Notes: generated from the sequence alone by a model not told the origin. A DNA stretch of 64,000 nt from Bernardetia sp. MNP-M8 (GCF_037126285.1 NZ_CP147012.1:2564001-2628000), one strand, 5' to 3'; shown: positions 27,524 to 36,920, numbered from the stretch's first letter. Program-made: numbers and translations.

Positions 27524-29443
27524 TCAAATATAAAGGCTGATTATATTTATTATACTTTCAGTGCTTATTCCACAGAAGTTATATTGTTCTTGCTGGGTTG
27601 CTTGGGAAATAATAGAATCTGGAACACCTAAAATTTCTACTTTATCAAGGCGTTGTAAATAGTTGTTTTTATTCAAAAACTCTAAGATAGCACCTCCAAA
27701 ACCTCCTATTTTACTTCCATCTTCTATTGTTATTATGTTTTTTATATTCTCAAATCCCAAAATATGATGTAAAATATCTTCATCTAAAGGTTTACAAAAA
27801 CGCATATCATAATGAGCTATTTTATTTTGAAAGTCTTGATTATTTTCTAAAACTTCAATAGCTTCTTTGGCAAAATTTCCTGTAATTCCGTAAGAAAGGA
27901 TTACAATTTGAGTTTGATTATTGGCTTTTTTTATACTTTTGGCTTTTCCTATTTCTATTTTGTTTTCTGATTCTTCTAATTCATTAATTGACAATAATTT
28001 TTCTTTACTCGTATCATTATTTTCTACTAAAAAGCCTTCTCCACGAGGATAACGAATTGCAAAAGAAGTTTTGTTTTTTTCTAATTGGGCAGCAAAAAGC
28101 ATTTTTTGAAACTCTATTTCGTCCATTGGTGCAGCCAAAACAAGATTTGGAATAGCACGCAAAAAAGCAATATCATAAACTCCTTGATGTGTTGCTCCAT
28201 CTGCTCCCACTAAGCCTGCTCTATCAATACAAAAAATTACTTTGAGTTCTTGTACACAAACATCATGAATAATTTGGTCATAACTGCGCTGCAAAAAAGT
28301 AGAGTAAATGACACAAAAAGGAGTCATTTTTTGAGTAGCCAACCCTGCCGAAAAAGTAACAGCATGTTGTTCTGCAATTCCAACATCAAAAATACGATTA
28401 GGAAATTCTTTTTGCATCTCTAAAAGTGAACTACCTGATGCCATAGCAGGAGTAACAGCAATAATTTTAGAGTTTTGTTTGGCTAATTGTGTAATTGTTT
28501 TACCAAAAACATCTTGAAATTTGAGAAATGACTTTTTAGTTGAGGACTCTGATTTGATAAGCTGACCTGTTTTGGTTTCAAATTTGGCTGGAGCATGCCA
28601 CGAATTATATTTCGATTCTAATTCTGAATTAGCATTTTCAATAATTCCTTTTCCTTTTATGGTCTTGATATGAAGAAAATGAACTTTATTTGTATATAAA
28701 TTCTGATTTGTGTTTTGCTTTAATTCATCAAAAAAATCAAGTAATGTTTCTAAATTATGTCCATCTATAGAACCATGAAAATTTCCTCCAAAAAACTCAA
28801 ATATAGAAGGAATAGCAAATGTATTTTCTGAATTTTCTTTTTTCCATTTCTGTTTTGAAAGCTCTTCAAAATGGCTTTTGAGTGTACCAACATTTTCATC
28901 AATAGACATTCCATTGTCATTAAGAATTATCAAAACATTGGGTTGAATGCCATTTTCTATGTTATTTTGTATATTATTCAAAGCCTCAAAAGGCAAACCA
29001 GCCGTAAAAGCACCATCACCAATAACTGCAATATGCCAACGGTTTTTTATGCTTTCATCTTGTGAAAATTGAGAAGTCACAGCCATTCCCAAAATAGCAG
29101 AAATAGAAGTAGAAGAATGTCCTGTTCCAAAATCATCAAATTTGCTTTCTTTGATAGAAGGAAAACCTGAAAGACCATTATGTTTTCTGATAGTATGAAA
29201 CTTATTTTTTCTGTTTGTCAGAATTTTATGTGCGTAGGCTTGATGCCCAACATCCCAAACAAGTTTGTCAGATTGTTCCGTACCCAAAAAAGAAAAGGCT
29301 TTATGAAGGGCAATAGTAAGCTCAATTACCCCCAAAGTTGCACCCAAATGCCCTCCATTTTGTGCTACATGTTCGATGATAAAATGACGAAGTTCTTGGC
29401 ACTTTTCTTTTAGTTCTGTAAGAGTGAGATTTTTGATAGACAT
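27524..29443 (-). CDS. dxs: 1-deoxy-D-xylulose-5-phosphate synthase
   Basis: Dxs is a thiamine-diphosphate enzyme that condenses pyruvate and glyceraldehyde 3-phosphate, the first step of the MEP isoprenoid pathway. The 639-residue length is typical. The N-terminal half has GHLGATLGVIELTIALH and the ThDP motif GDGAFTAGLPFEALNN. The second half has the family motifs VGIAEQHAVTFSAGLA, DRAGLVGADGATHQG and RYPRGEG. The ATG at 29443 leads directly into the conserved N-terminus. The gene stands alone on the minus strand: a structured repeat lies upstream and about 280 bp without genes separates it from the PAS kinase downstream. Confidence 0.97.
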   Translation of the reverse strand: MSIKNLTLTELKEKCQELRHFIIEHVAQNGGHLGATLGVIELTIALHKAFSFLGTEQSDKLVWDVGHQAYAHKILTNRKNKFHTIRKHNGLSGFPSIKESKFDDFGTGHSSTSISAILGMAVTSQFSQDESIKNRWHIAVIGDGAFTAGLPFEALNNIQNNIENGIQPNVLIILNDNGMSIDENVGTLKSHFEELSKQKWKKENSENTFAIPSIFEFFGGNFHGSIDGHNLETLLDFFDELKQNTNQNLYTNKVHFLHIKTIKGKGIIENANSELESKYNSWHAPAKFETKTGQLIKSESSTKKSFLKFQDVFGKTITQLAKQNSKIIAVTPAMASGSSLLEMQKEFPNRIFDVGIAEQHAVTFSAGLATQKMTPFCVIYSTFLQRSYDQIIHDVCVQELKVIFCIDRAGLVGADGATHQGVYDIAFLRAIPNLVLAAPMDEIEFQKMLFAAQLEKNKTSFAIRYPRGEGFLVENNDTSKEKLLSINELEESENKIEIGKAKSIKKANNQTQIVILSYGITGNFAKEAIEVLENNQDFQNKIAHYDMRFCKPLDEDILHHILGFENIKNIITIEDGSKIGGFGGAILEFLNKNNYLQRLDKVEILGVPDSIISQATQQEQYNFCGISTESIINIISLYI

Positions 29444-29459
29444 TTTTACTACATTGAAA

Positions 29460-29548
29460 CCTCGTTGACGGTTTCATTTGAGTCTCAACGACGGCTGATT
29501 TTATAAAACATATCAACCATCAACGAGCTTAAAAGCGTCGTTGAGGAT
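29460..29548. repeat. Structured dispersed repeat, A-B-A'-B' type, copy 2
   Basis: The block order is the same as in the copy at 869-951: CTCGTTGAC (29461-29469), CTCAACGA (29484-29491), ATCAACGAG (29519-29527) and TCGTTGAG (29538-29545). The first 30 bases are nearly identical to copy 1, while the middle has diverged. It sits between rpsT and dxs, just upstream of the dxs start codon, so it may be in the dxs leader. Confidence 0.75.
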
Positions 29549-29564
29549 TTTCAAATTAAAACAG

Positions 29565-29600
29565 AAAAAGGCAACTTTAAAATATTAAAGTTGCCTTTTT
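29565..29600. terminator. Terminator downstream of rpsT
   Basis: A 16-bp perfect stem (AAAAAGGCAACTTTAA / TTAAAGTTGCCTTTTT) with a 4-nt loop lies 30 nt past the rpsT stop codon on the minus strand. Confidence 0.85.
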
Positions 29601-29630
29601 ATAATGAAATACTAAAATTTCTACTACAAA

Positions 29631-29888
29631 TTATGCAGACAAAGTGTTTACATATTTCATCAATTTAGATTTTTTGTTAGCAGCATTTCTATCGTGAATG
29701 ATATTGCGTTTTGCTAATTTATCTACCATTGCGATTACTTTAGGAAGTAATTCTTTTGCTTCTGCTGCATCAGTAGTTGCACGCAAACGCTTCATGAATG
29801 TACGAGTAGTTTTTAATTGGTAACGGTTACGAAGACGTTTAGCTTCATTTCCACGAATACGCTTGAGGGCTGATTTATGATTTGCCAT
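29631..29888 (-). CDS. rpsT: 30S ribosomal protein S20
   Basis: S20 is a small basic protein that binds 16S rRNA in the body of the 30S subunit. The 85 residues match the family length. MANHKSALKRIRGNEAKRLRNR at the N-terminus and NIIHDRNAANKKSKLMKYVN at the C-terminus are diagnostic. It is a monocistronic minus-strand gene ended by a strong hairpin. About 750 bp without genes lie upstream, with a candidate promoter at 30345-30375. Ribosomal protein S20 genes often carry regulated leaders, but I cannot define one here. Confidence 0.97.
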   Translation of the reverse strand: MANHKSALKRIRGNEAKRLRNRYQLKTTRTFMKRLRATTDAAEAKELLPKVIAMVDKLAKRNIIHDRNAANKKSKLMKYVNTLSA

Positions 29889-30344
29889 TTAATGTTAAAC
29901 TATTTTTGATGAGATTTTCTTAAAACAGAAAAAATCATCTGATTAAAAAGAATTCTTTGTGATTAAATAAAAAACCTAATTTCAATCCTAAATTTAATAA
30001 AAATAGAGCAATCCGTTTATTAAATTACAGAGCTTTGATTTTATGAGAGGAATAAAATAAAAGCCTGATGAAAAGTTGGAAACAATTACGAATTACGAAT
30101 TAAAAATTACGATAATAATCTAATGATTAGTAACGATTTACAAATTAATGTTTAATTTTTTTACTTGTAAAGTATTCGTTTTTTGTGCTTTTCTTGATTA
30201 TTCGTTTTCATCTTATTGTATCAAAATACAATTTGATTTTACGATTTTTTGAACTGATTTCTTTTGATAAAACCTTTAATCTTACTAAAATAAAGATTTT
30301 TGTCTTCTACAGTTCCTAATTAAATAAGAACCGTATAAAGAGCG

Positions 30345-30375
30345 CAAAAATACGACTTATCTACAACTTTCACAA
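30345..30375 (-). promoter_or_regulatory. Candidate promoter in the gene-free region upstream of rpsT
   Basis: On the minus strand TTG (30375-30373), a 20-nt spacer and TATTTTTG (30352-30345) match the Bacteroidota consensus. If it drives rpsT the leader would be about 450 nt, which is long. The rest of 29889-30636 is AT-rich with AATTACGAATTA-type repeats (30088-30115) and one 38-codon open frame (30429-30545). Confidence 0.4.
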
Positions 30376-30636
30376 ACTATGAGACAATAAAAATAAAGAA
30401 AAGTCAAAAAAAAAATTGAAAGGAATAAATGGAAAGCACTGTAAATGTTAATTTAGAAAAGACTAAAAAACAAGGTTTAAACAATAGAGAGGTTTTGAGG
30501 TTTTTTTGTAACTTGCTAGACAAACAAAACGATTTGATTTTTTGAGAGATGATTAAATTTTCAAAAAATTATTTCGTATATTATTCAAAACCATTTTTTG
30601 ATTCCTACTCCCTATTCATTTTTATAAAAAAATAGT

Positions 30637-31023
30637 ATGAAATTTACACTCAACAAACAAGAACAATATACTGTATTTAAGTTGCAAGAAGAAAAACTAG
30701 ACTCTTCAATTGCACCCAAATTAAAAACCGAATTTTTTACGTTGTATCAGTCTGGAATGATTAATCTTATCTTTGATATGGGCGATATTAAGTATGTAGA
30801 TTCATCTGGACTTAGCTCTATTTTGGTAGCAAAACGCCTTTCTGAGCAAATCAACGGGTATTTGGCTCTTGCTGCTGTTAGCGACCACGTTATGAAACTC
30901 ATGACAATTTCAAAATTAGATAGCGTTTTGAATATCATTCCAACAGTAGCAGAATCTGTTGATGCTGTTTTTATGGCAGAACTAGAGCGTGATATTAAAG
31001 AAGATGAAAAAAATAATGGTTAA
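30637..31023 (+). CDS. STAS domain protein (anti-sigma factor antagonist type)
   Basis: The 128-residue single-domain STAS protein is of the SpoIIAA/RsbV type. The motif YVDSSGLSSILVAKR contains the serine that is phosphorylated in partner-switching systems, and the beta-alpha order fits the fold. Such proteins bind an anti-sigma kinase when dephosphorylated. No anti-sigma kinase gene is adjacent, but a SpoIIE-type phosphatase gene follows 500 bp downstream on the same strand and could be its activator. That link is inference. A terminator at 31185-31234 separates the two transcripts. An acidic C-terminal tail is also present. Confidence 0.88.
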   Translation: MKFTLNKQEQYTVFKLQEEKLDSSIAPKLKTEFFTLYQSGMINLIFDMGDIKYVDSSGLSSILVAKRLSEQINGYLALAAVSDHVMKLMTISKLDSVLNIIPTVAESVDAVFMAELERDIKEDEKNNG

Positions 31024-31184
31024 TTATAAGTGATTAATTATTAAAGTTTATCATGAATATTTTTGTATAGCAGTCTTCCAAACTGTTGAATAGGATAAAA
31101 TACTGATTTTATGTTCATACAAGATGTCTGAACTACCTTAATGCAAACTGTGATAAGGTTTATTAATGAAATTCTCTTTTTCTA

Positions 31185-31234
31185 AACCCCTAAAATCAAT
31201 TTAATTTATAATTTGGATTGATTTTAGGGTTTTG
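31185..31234 (+). terminator. Terminator of the STAS gene
   Basis: A long imperfect stem (CCTAAAATCAAT / ATTGATTTTAGG, extended by CCC/GGG) is followed by TTTTG. It lies 160 nt after the STAS stop codon. The rest of 31024-31513 holds only the promoter described next. Confidence 0.65.
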
Positions 31235-31422
31235 TTATTTTTTCAGTTATTAGTTGTAACAATTTGGTTACAAAACTTTCAAGCAAAAATAATACAGTCA
31301 TTTTTTAATATAAAAAGTATTATAAATTCTTTTATAAATCTAATTTTAATATTCAAAATTTAGGTAATTGAACTATTATTTCCTCAAATTTATAAAAGGG
31401 TAATTATTTCGTAATCTATTTT

Positions 31423-31455
31423 TTGAGTTTTTGAATCCTGTTCCTAGTAATTTTG
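31423..31455 (+). promoter_or_regulatory. Putative promoter of the SpoIIE-type phosphatase gene
   Basis: TTG (31423-31425), a 22-nt spacer and TAATTTTG (31448-31455) match the Bacteroidota consensus. The leader to the ATG at 31523 would be about 60 nt. Confidence 0.5.
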
Positions 31456-31522
31456 TAGTCAAGAAATAAAACCTAATAAGGCAATAATTACCAGCTTATA
31501 GTACGATTATAATTTGAAGGAA

Positions 31523-33415
31523 ATGACTCAAAAATTTACGACTTCTGTTCAATCAAATAAAAAATTTAGAGGTATCAAAAACAAGCTACAACTCTATTTT
31601 AGCGTTTATTTGCTTCTAACAGCACTTATTATTGGTGCTATTTTTATGTTTTATGAAAAGCAAGAACGGATAGAAAACATTACAGACTTACTTACTCAAC
31701 TTCACATTGATATTCAGACACTTAGTGGTGTAGAAAAAGATTTTTTTACGTATGAAACTATCAATACAGCTTTTTTTGAAACGGGACAAAGTGAGTATTT
31801 GGATATTCGAACCAAAAAATTATATGACATTCAGAATGGTTTGATAGTTTTAAAAAACAGGAAAGAATTACGAAATGAAGATATTGATAAAAAATTATTC
31901 AAACTAAAGAAATCAGTAGGAGAATATGAAGTGATTTTTGAGCGATTAGTTCAGATTATTCAACGAAAAGGACATAAAGACTATGGAAAAGTAGGACAGA
32001 TGCGTAAGTTTATTCATAAAATAGAAAATTCTGATTTGCCTTTTAAAAGAGAAAAATTACTAATGATTAGAAGGCACGAAAAAGATTTTATGATTCGTAA
32101 AGAAGAAGAATATATAAATAAACTTTCCCTTGCTGTTCAAGATTTACGAGCTGAAATTAGAGAAACTATACAAGACAAAGAAAGGCAGAAAGAAATGTTA
32201 GACTTACTAAGAAACTATCAATATGCTTTTTTGGATATGGTAGATTATGAAAAACAAATTGGACTCAATATTCATGAAGGAATGCGCTATCAAACGCAGC
32301 AAAAAGCCTATCAAATTGCTGATATTATTGCAGAAATAAATAAAGCAGGAGAAGTACAGGCACAAGAAATCACATACAGAATAAAATATACATTAGGAGC
32401 TGTCGTTCTGTTGTGTTTTGTTTTGGGAATGTTTGTCAGTTATTTAATTAGTAAAAAACTGAGTTTGCCTGTTCGTCAGTTGTCAAATTCTATTCATAAA
32501 GTAATAAAAAATGATTTTTCAGAACAGTATTCTATCAAACCCATAATTACAAGTGATGAAATAGGTTGGCTCTCAAAAGATTTTGGCTTAATGCTAAACA
32601 AAATACAAAACAGTTTGCAGGAAACAAAAGAAAAGAGTGAAGAAATTGAGCGTTCTCAGGTTCAGATAATGGATTCGATTCGATATGCCCGTCAGATTCA
32701 AGATGCTGTTTTGCCAACTGAAAGTGAATTAAATGAATATTTTCTAGATAGTTTTGCTATTTACAAACCTCAAAAAGTAGTTTCTGGAGATTTTTATTGG
32801 GTGTATCGTAAGAAACGAAAAACATTTGTAGCTGTGGTAGATTGTACAGGACATGGAGTACCAGGAGCATTTATGTCGATGATTGGACAAACACTTTTGA
32901 ATAAAATCATTGGACAAAGTAAAATCTATGACCCAGCCATGATTTTGGAAGTTTTACATTTAGAAATTCAGCATGCCTTAAAACAAAATGAAGGAAAAAA
33001 TGATGATGGAATGGAAGTGGCTATTTGTGCCATTGAAAATACAGATTTAGGAAAACAAGTAACTTTTGCAGGAGCGCATCGTCCTCTTTATTATGTACAA
33101 GGAGGTGAATTTTTGAAGATAAGAGGAAATAATCGGAGTATAGGAGGAAAACAAAAACAAGAAAATCAACAATTTGTAACACACACTATTCACTTACAAG
33201 CAGGTGATATTCTCTATCTCACAACAGATGGATTTGCAGACCAAAATAATCCAGATAGAGCAAAATATGGAACTCAAAAATTAACACAGTTCTTAGAACA
33301 TATAAAAGAACATCCTTTTGCTACTCAAAAAATAGAACTTCTAAAAGAGTTTGAAACCTTTAAAAATGATGAACCTCAACGAGATGATATGACAATTTTA
33401 GGATTAAGAGTGTAA
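31523..33415 (+). CDS. Membrane-bound SpoIIE-type serine/threonine phosphatase
   Basis: The 630-residue protein is built like a chemoreceptor-type sensor. A TM helix lies near residues 28-50, followed by an extracytoplasmic helical domain of about 230 residues. A second TM follows (LGAVVLLCFVLGMFVSYLIS), then a HAMP linker and a C-terminal PP2C/SpoIIE domain. Metal-binding motifs are visible: VVSGDFYWV, VVDCTGHGVPGAFMS, TDGFADQN and RDDMTILGL. It would dephosphorylate a STAS protein in response to an outside signal, and the upstream STAS gene is a candidate. I use the ATG at 31523, which has GAAGG upstream, rather than a TTG three codons earlier. Confidence 0.9.
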   Translation: MTQKFTTSVQSNKKFRGIKNKLQLYFSVYLLLTALIIGAIFMFYEKQERIENITDLLTQLHIDIQTLSGVEKDFFTYETINTAFFETGQSEYLDIRTKKLYDIQNGLIVLKNRKELRNEDIDKKLFKLKKSVGEYEVIFERLVQIIQRKGHKDYGKVGQMRKFIHKIENSDLPFKREKLLMIRRHEKDFMIRKEEEYINKLSLAVQDLRAEIRETIQDKERQKEMLDLLRNYQYAFLDMVDYEKQIGLNIHEGMRYQTQQKAYQIADIIAEINKAGEVQAQEITYRIKYTLGAVVLLCFVLGMFVSYLISKKLSLPVRQLSNSIHKVIKNDFSEQYSIKPIITSDEIGWLSKDFGLMLNKIQNSLQETKEKSEEIERSQVQIMDSIRYARQIQDAVLPTESELNEYFLDSFAIYKPQKVVSGDFYWVYRKKRKTFVAVVDCTGHGVPGAFMSMIGQTLLNKIIGQSKIYDPAMILEVLHLEIQHALKQNEGKNDDGMEVAICAIENTDLGKQVTFAGAHRPLYYVQGGEFLKIRGNNRSIGGKQKQENQQFVTHTIHLQAGDILYLTTDGFADQNNPDRAKYGTQKLTQFLEHIKEHPFATQKIELLKEFETFKNDEPQRDDMTILGLRV

Positions 33416-33517
33416 AGTGGCAAATAGGATATGTGAATTGGAACTAAAAATTACACTGAAAGCAAAAACGTATTATTTTCATTATTACCCATATCCTAAT
33501 TCCCACCTCCCCATTTT

Positions 33518-35059
33518 CTAAACAGGTTGTTTAAAAGGCAGCTTGATTGTAAAGACAGAACCTTTTTCCATTTCACTTTCTACACTAATTGTTCCGTGAT
33601 GTGCTTCTACCATAGATTTTACGTAGCTAAGTCCTAATCCAAACCCTTTTACATTGTGTACGTTGCCTGTTGGCACTCGGTAGAATTTATCAAAAATTTT
33701 GCTAACTACTTTCTTCGGAATTCCTTGTCCTTCATCAATAAATTTGATTTCAATTCCATTTGAAGTATTTTGAGTTTGTACTTCTATACGTGGAGTATTG
33801 GGCGAATATTTATTTGCATTGTCTATTAGATTCGATATAATACTTGTAATATGAACTTGGTCTCCTTCAACTAGCGTTTGAGTTGCTTTCAAATCTGTAA
33901 AAATTTTTCCTCCTCTGTTTTCTACCTGCACAGCACTATTACGGATTACTTTTTCTATAATTTGATGAATATCTAAAGATTTGAAATTTAGTTTTAAATC
34001 TTTTCTATCTAGTTTTGCAGCCTGTAATACATTTTCTACCTGAGAACTAAGTCGTTTGCTCTCATCTGCAATAACTCCCAAATAACGATTCGTTTTTTCT
34101 GAATTTTGTTGAACACTAGGGTCTTGTAAAATCTCACGAGCAAGAGAAATAGTTGCAATAGGAGTTTTGAACTCATGAGTCATATTATTGATAAAGTCGT
34201 TGGTAACTTCTGATACTTTTTTCTGACGAATAATCGTATAAATTGCAGCAGCAAAACAAAGAATAATTACGCCAATAAAAATAATAGAAGAAGATAATAT
34301 CATTGCCATTTTTCCCATCAAATATTTAGATTCAGTAGGAAAATAAACACATAATAAATTATCTGGGTTATGCATATCATTCGGAAAAAGTTTGGTGCAA
34401 TAATTTGTTTCTACCAAACACTCACTACTTGTAGAAGGAGAAGCAAAAAACCAACTTTTCTGAGAGTGATTAAAGACAGCAAAATCATACTCTAATGCAA
34501 TTCCTTTATTGTGCATTTCTTCTCTCAAAATAGAATCAATAACAGGGCGACTAGTACGTTGTTGAATTGGTTTTTCTTGATTTTGAAAAAATAACTTTTC
34601 AGCAATTACAGACAAAATCTGAGACCTATTTACTTTTCTACGTTGTGTTTCTTCCCAAATCATTTTTGGGTCTCGTATATCATATCTTTTCATCGGCTCA
34701 AGAATAATTTCTGTACTTTGTTGTGTAGATGTTATTCCGTTTTTTACTTGAAACTGAAGTTCATAAGTAAGTGCCGAATTAGTATTTTGTGCTTTTGTAA
34801 TTGAATCTAGCGTAGAAATAAGCTGTCCACTCATTTGGTCTGCATTACTTTTCATTACATAAATAGCTTCATGTTTTTCCAAACGAGTAGCTACTTTTTC
34901 AAGTGCTTGATGAACGTTTTGTTTGAAACGAGATTTATTAAGTGTTATGGTTGTAGTTATCCAATAAAACTGTAGTCCTATAAGTCCGACCATTGCCAAA
35001 CTCATAAGAGCAATAATATAGCGTACTTGTTTTGCGCCTACTAATCCTTCTATTTTCAT
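33518..35059 (-). CDS. Membrane sensor histidine kinase (orphan)
   Basis: The 513-residue protein has two TM helices (about 12-33 and 257-280) flanking a periplasmic sensor region of about 220 residues. A HisKA domain with H295 (NMTHEFKTPIATISLA) and a HATPase domain (NLIDNANKYS, DEGQGIPKK, GFGLGLSYV) follow. The HEFKTP form is typical of Bacteroidota kinases paired with OmpR-type regulators. No response regulator gene lies next to it, so it is an orphan kinase here. It is convergent with the phosphatase gene; an imperfect inverted repeat (TAGGATATG 33425-33433 / CATATCCTA 33490-33498) in the gap may end both transcripts. Confidence 0.93.
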   Translation of the reverse strand: MKIEGLVGAKQVRYIIALMSLAMVGLIGLQFYWITTTITLNKSRFKQNVHQALEKVATRLEKHEAIYVMKSNADQMSGQLISTLDSITKAQNTNSALTYELQFQVKNGITSTQQSTEIILEPMKRYDIRDPKMIWEETQRRKVNRSQILSVIAEKLFFQNQEKPIQQRTSRPVIDSILREEMHNKGIALEYDFAVFNHSQKSWFFASPSTSSECLVETNYCTKLFPNDMHNPDNLLCVYFPTESKYLMGKMAMILSSSIIFIGVIILCFAAAIYTIIRQKKVSEVTNDFINNMTHEFKTPIATISLAREILQDPSVQQNSEKTNRYLGVIADESKRLSSQVENVLQAAKLDRKDLKLNFKSLDIHQIIEKVIRNSAVQVENRGGKIFTDLKATQTLVEGDQVHITSIISNLIDNANKYSPNTPRIEVQTQNTSNGIEIKFIDEGQGIPKKVVSKIFDKFYRVPTGNVHNVKGFGLGLSYVKSMVEAHHGTISVESEMEKGSVFTIKLPFKQPV

Positions 35060-35349
35060 AATAGTTGTATCTTTTTATAAGTATTTCCTCTTCGCTCATT
35101 ACTTTGCGCTTTTTTATGCTACTTTATTATGAGAGGTAAATGTATTTTCAAATAAATTATTTTTGAGGGTCAGATTTTTTATTTATTTACAAAGGATATT
35201 GATGTCTACACCTTTGTTTCTGATATTAATTTATACAAAATAAAGCAATCCTTATTCTTTAAAAATGCACTTAACAAACTTTAACCCACTTACATTGAGG
35301 ACTTTAAGAGTATTTACGAAAACAGGAGTGAAAATTAGAGGTTTTTGGG

Positions 35350-35378
35350 TTGAGTTTCAAAAAATTACGCTAGTTTTG
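35350..35378 (+). promoter_or_regulatory. Putative promoter of the small membrane protein gene
   Basis: TTG (35350-35352), an 18-nt spacer and TAGTTTTG (35371-35378) match the consensus, with a leader of about 70 nt. The rest of the 395-bp divergent gap (35060-35454) shows no other feature. Confidence 0.5.
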
Positions 35379-35454
35379 TTTTTGATAATGATATAAAAAT
35401 GAGTGCCACAACTTCTCTAAATTCTAACCATAAAACACTAATCCTATTACTAAA

Positions 35455-35820
35455 ATGGAACAACTTGAAGATAATTCACAAAATATCACTTCTGAGGAAA
35501 GAAAAATTTTGAAAGAAAAGCTCTTAAAAGACGCTTTAATTTTGAAAGGCTATAATCGTTCTTATACAGATATTATTTTGCATTTAAAAGCTGAAACTCA
35601 GGATAAAGAGTTGATGCGTGAAATAGTAGCAGAACTTGAAGAGTTAGATAAAAATAAGAAAAAAGGACACTTTTTGAGTGCAAACTTAGTGATAGGATTA
35701 GTATGTATTTCGGCAGGAATAGGGCTTTCTATTTTTCTTTGGGATAAAGGTTATGTTTCAACGATTAGTATTATATTGATAGGTGTCGGGCTTTTAGTTA
35801 TTGGAGGGAAATTTGTCTGA
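35455..35820 (+). CDS. Small membrane protein of unknown function
   Basis: The 121-residue protein has an acidic and helical N-terminal half (residues 1-72, rich in Glu/Lys/Leu). Two hydrophobic segments follow at about 74-93 and 99-119, separated by a short loop (WDKGYVS). The two predicted membrane helices place it in the inner membrane as a hairpin with the N-terminus in the cytosol. I do not recognise a family. It is convergent with murB with only 27 bp between the stop codons, and it has its own promoter-like sequence. Confidence 0.75.
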   Translation: MEQLEDNSQNITSEERKILKEKLLKDALILKGYNRSYTDIILHLKAETQDKELMREIVAELEELDKNKKKGHFLSANLVIGLVCISAGIGLSIFLWDKGYVSTISIILIGVGLLVIGGKFV

Positions 35821-35847
35821 GGAAATAACAAAAACACATGGATATAT

Positions 35848-36882
35848 TCATTGATTTTCTACCCCAATAATATTAATTTCAGGTTCTATGTGCACTCCAA
35901 ATTTATCAAAAACAGACTTTTGAATTTCTTTGGCCAAATTCCAAACTTCTTCTCCTTTTGCATTGCCATAATTTACCAAAACGAGAGCTTGATTTTTGTG
36001 TGCGCCTGTATTTCCAACTACTTTTCCTTTCCAACCACATTGTTCAATTAGCCAACCAGCAGGAACTTTTGTTATTTTATCAGAAATAGAATAACCAACA
36101 ATAGAAGGAAACTCTTCTTTTAATTTTTCAAATTGATTACTCGGAATTTCAGGGTTTTTGAAAAAACTTCCCCCATTTCCAATCTCTTTTGGGTTGGGTA
36201 ACTTCGATTCTCTGATAGAAATGATTGCTTTGCTTATCTCTTGAATTGTTGGACTATCATTTTCTAAAGCCTCTTGAATTGCTCCATAAGATGTATTTAG
36301 AGTATGGTTTTTTGTAGTCAATCTAAACTCTACACCAATAATAATGTATTTGTCTTTTGCTTGATGTTTAAAAATACTACTACGATAGCCAAATTGACAT
36401 TCGTTATTTGAAATCCAAAAAGTCTTTTTTGTTTTTCTATCAATTACTTTTACTCTTTCGACAACATCACGAATTTCTACTCCGTATGCTCCAATATTCT
36501 GCATTGGTGCAGCTCCAACAGTCCCTGGAATGAGTGATAAATTTTCTATTCCTCCATAATTATGTTCCAAACAGAAAAGCACAAACTGATGCCAATTTTC
36601 GCCTGCTGATACATAAAGAGTTGTATTTTCTTCATTCTCTTCTATTACTTCTATTCCTGTAATAGAATTTTTGATTACCAATCCTTCAAAATCTTTCAAA
36701 AACAAAATATTACTTCCTCCTCCCAATACAAGAATAGAAGGATATTTTTTTTGCTCTGCAAATTCTAAAACCTCCAGTAATTCATCAACTGTTTTTACTT
36801 CTATAAAATTTTTGGCTGTGCAGTTTATTCCAAACGTATTGTAAGACTGTAAAGAGATGTTTTGCAGAATTTGAGGTTTCAT
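35848..36882 (-). CDS. murB: UDP-N-acetylenolpyruvoylglucosamine reductase MurB
   Basis: MurB is the FAD enzyme that reduces UDP-GlcNAc-enolpyruvate to UDP-MurNAc in peptidoglycan synthesis, in the cytosol. With the ATG at 36882 the protein has 344 residues and starts with SLQSYNTFG, as the family does. The open frame extends 55 codons further upstream, but that part is a Phe/Cys-rich translation of a palindromic leader and is not credible. Motifs present: VLGGGSNILF, IPGTVGAAPMQNIGAYG, GYRSSIFK, NGGSFFKNP (catalytic Ser) and a final EPEINIIG. A promoter and a large inverted repeat precede it. Confidence 0.95.
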   Translation of the reverse strand: MKPQILQNISLQSYNTFGINCTAKNFIEVKTVDELLEVLEFAEQKKYPSILVLGGGSNILFLKDFEGLVIKNSITGIEVIEENEENTTLYVSAGENWHQFVLFCLEHNYGGIENLSLIPGTVGAAPMQNIGAYGVEIRDVVERVKVIDRKTKKTFWISNNECQFGYRSSIFKHQAKDKYIIIGVEFRLTTKNHTLNTSYGAIQEALENDSPTIQEISKAIISIRESKLPNPKEIGNGGSFFKNPEIPSNQFEKLKEEFPSIVGYSISDKITKVPAGWLIEQCGWKGKVVGNTGAHKNQALVLVNYGNAKGEEVWNLAKEIQKSVFDKFGVHIEPEINIIGVENQ

Positions 36883-36920
36883 AATTAGTATATTTTTTGT
36901 TGAAAAGGTTTGTTGTCCTA

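Noticed and set aside
33425-33498. Inverted repeat TAGGATATG/CATATCCTA as a separate mobile element
   Set aside because: The arms are short (9 bp) and outer similarity is weak; it is more simply a terminator between convergent genes.
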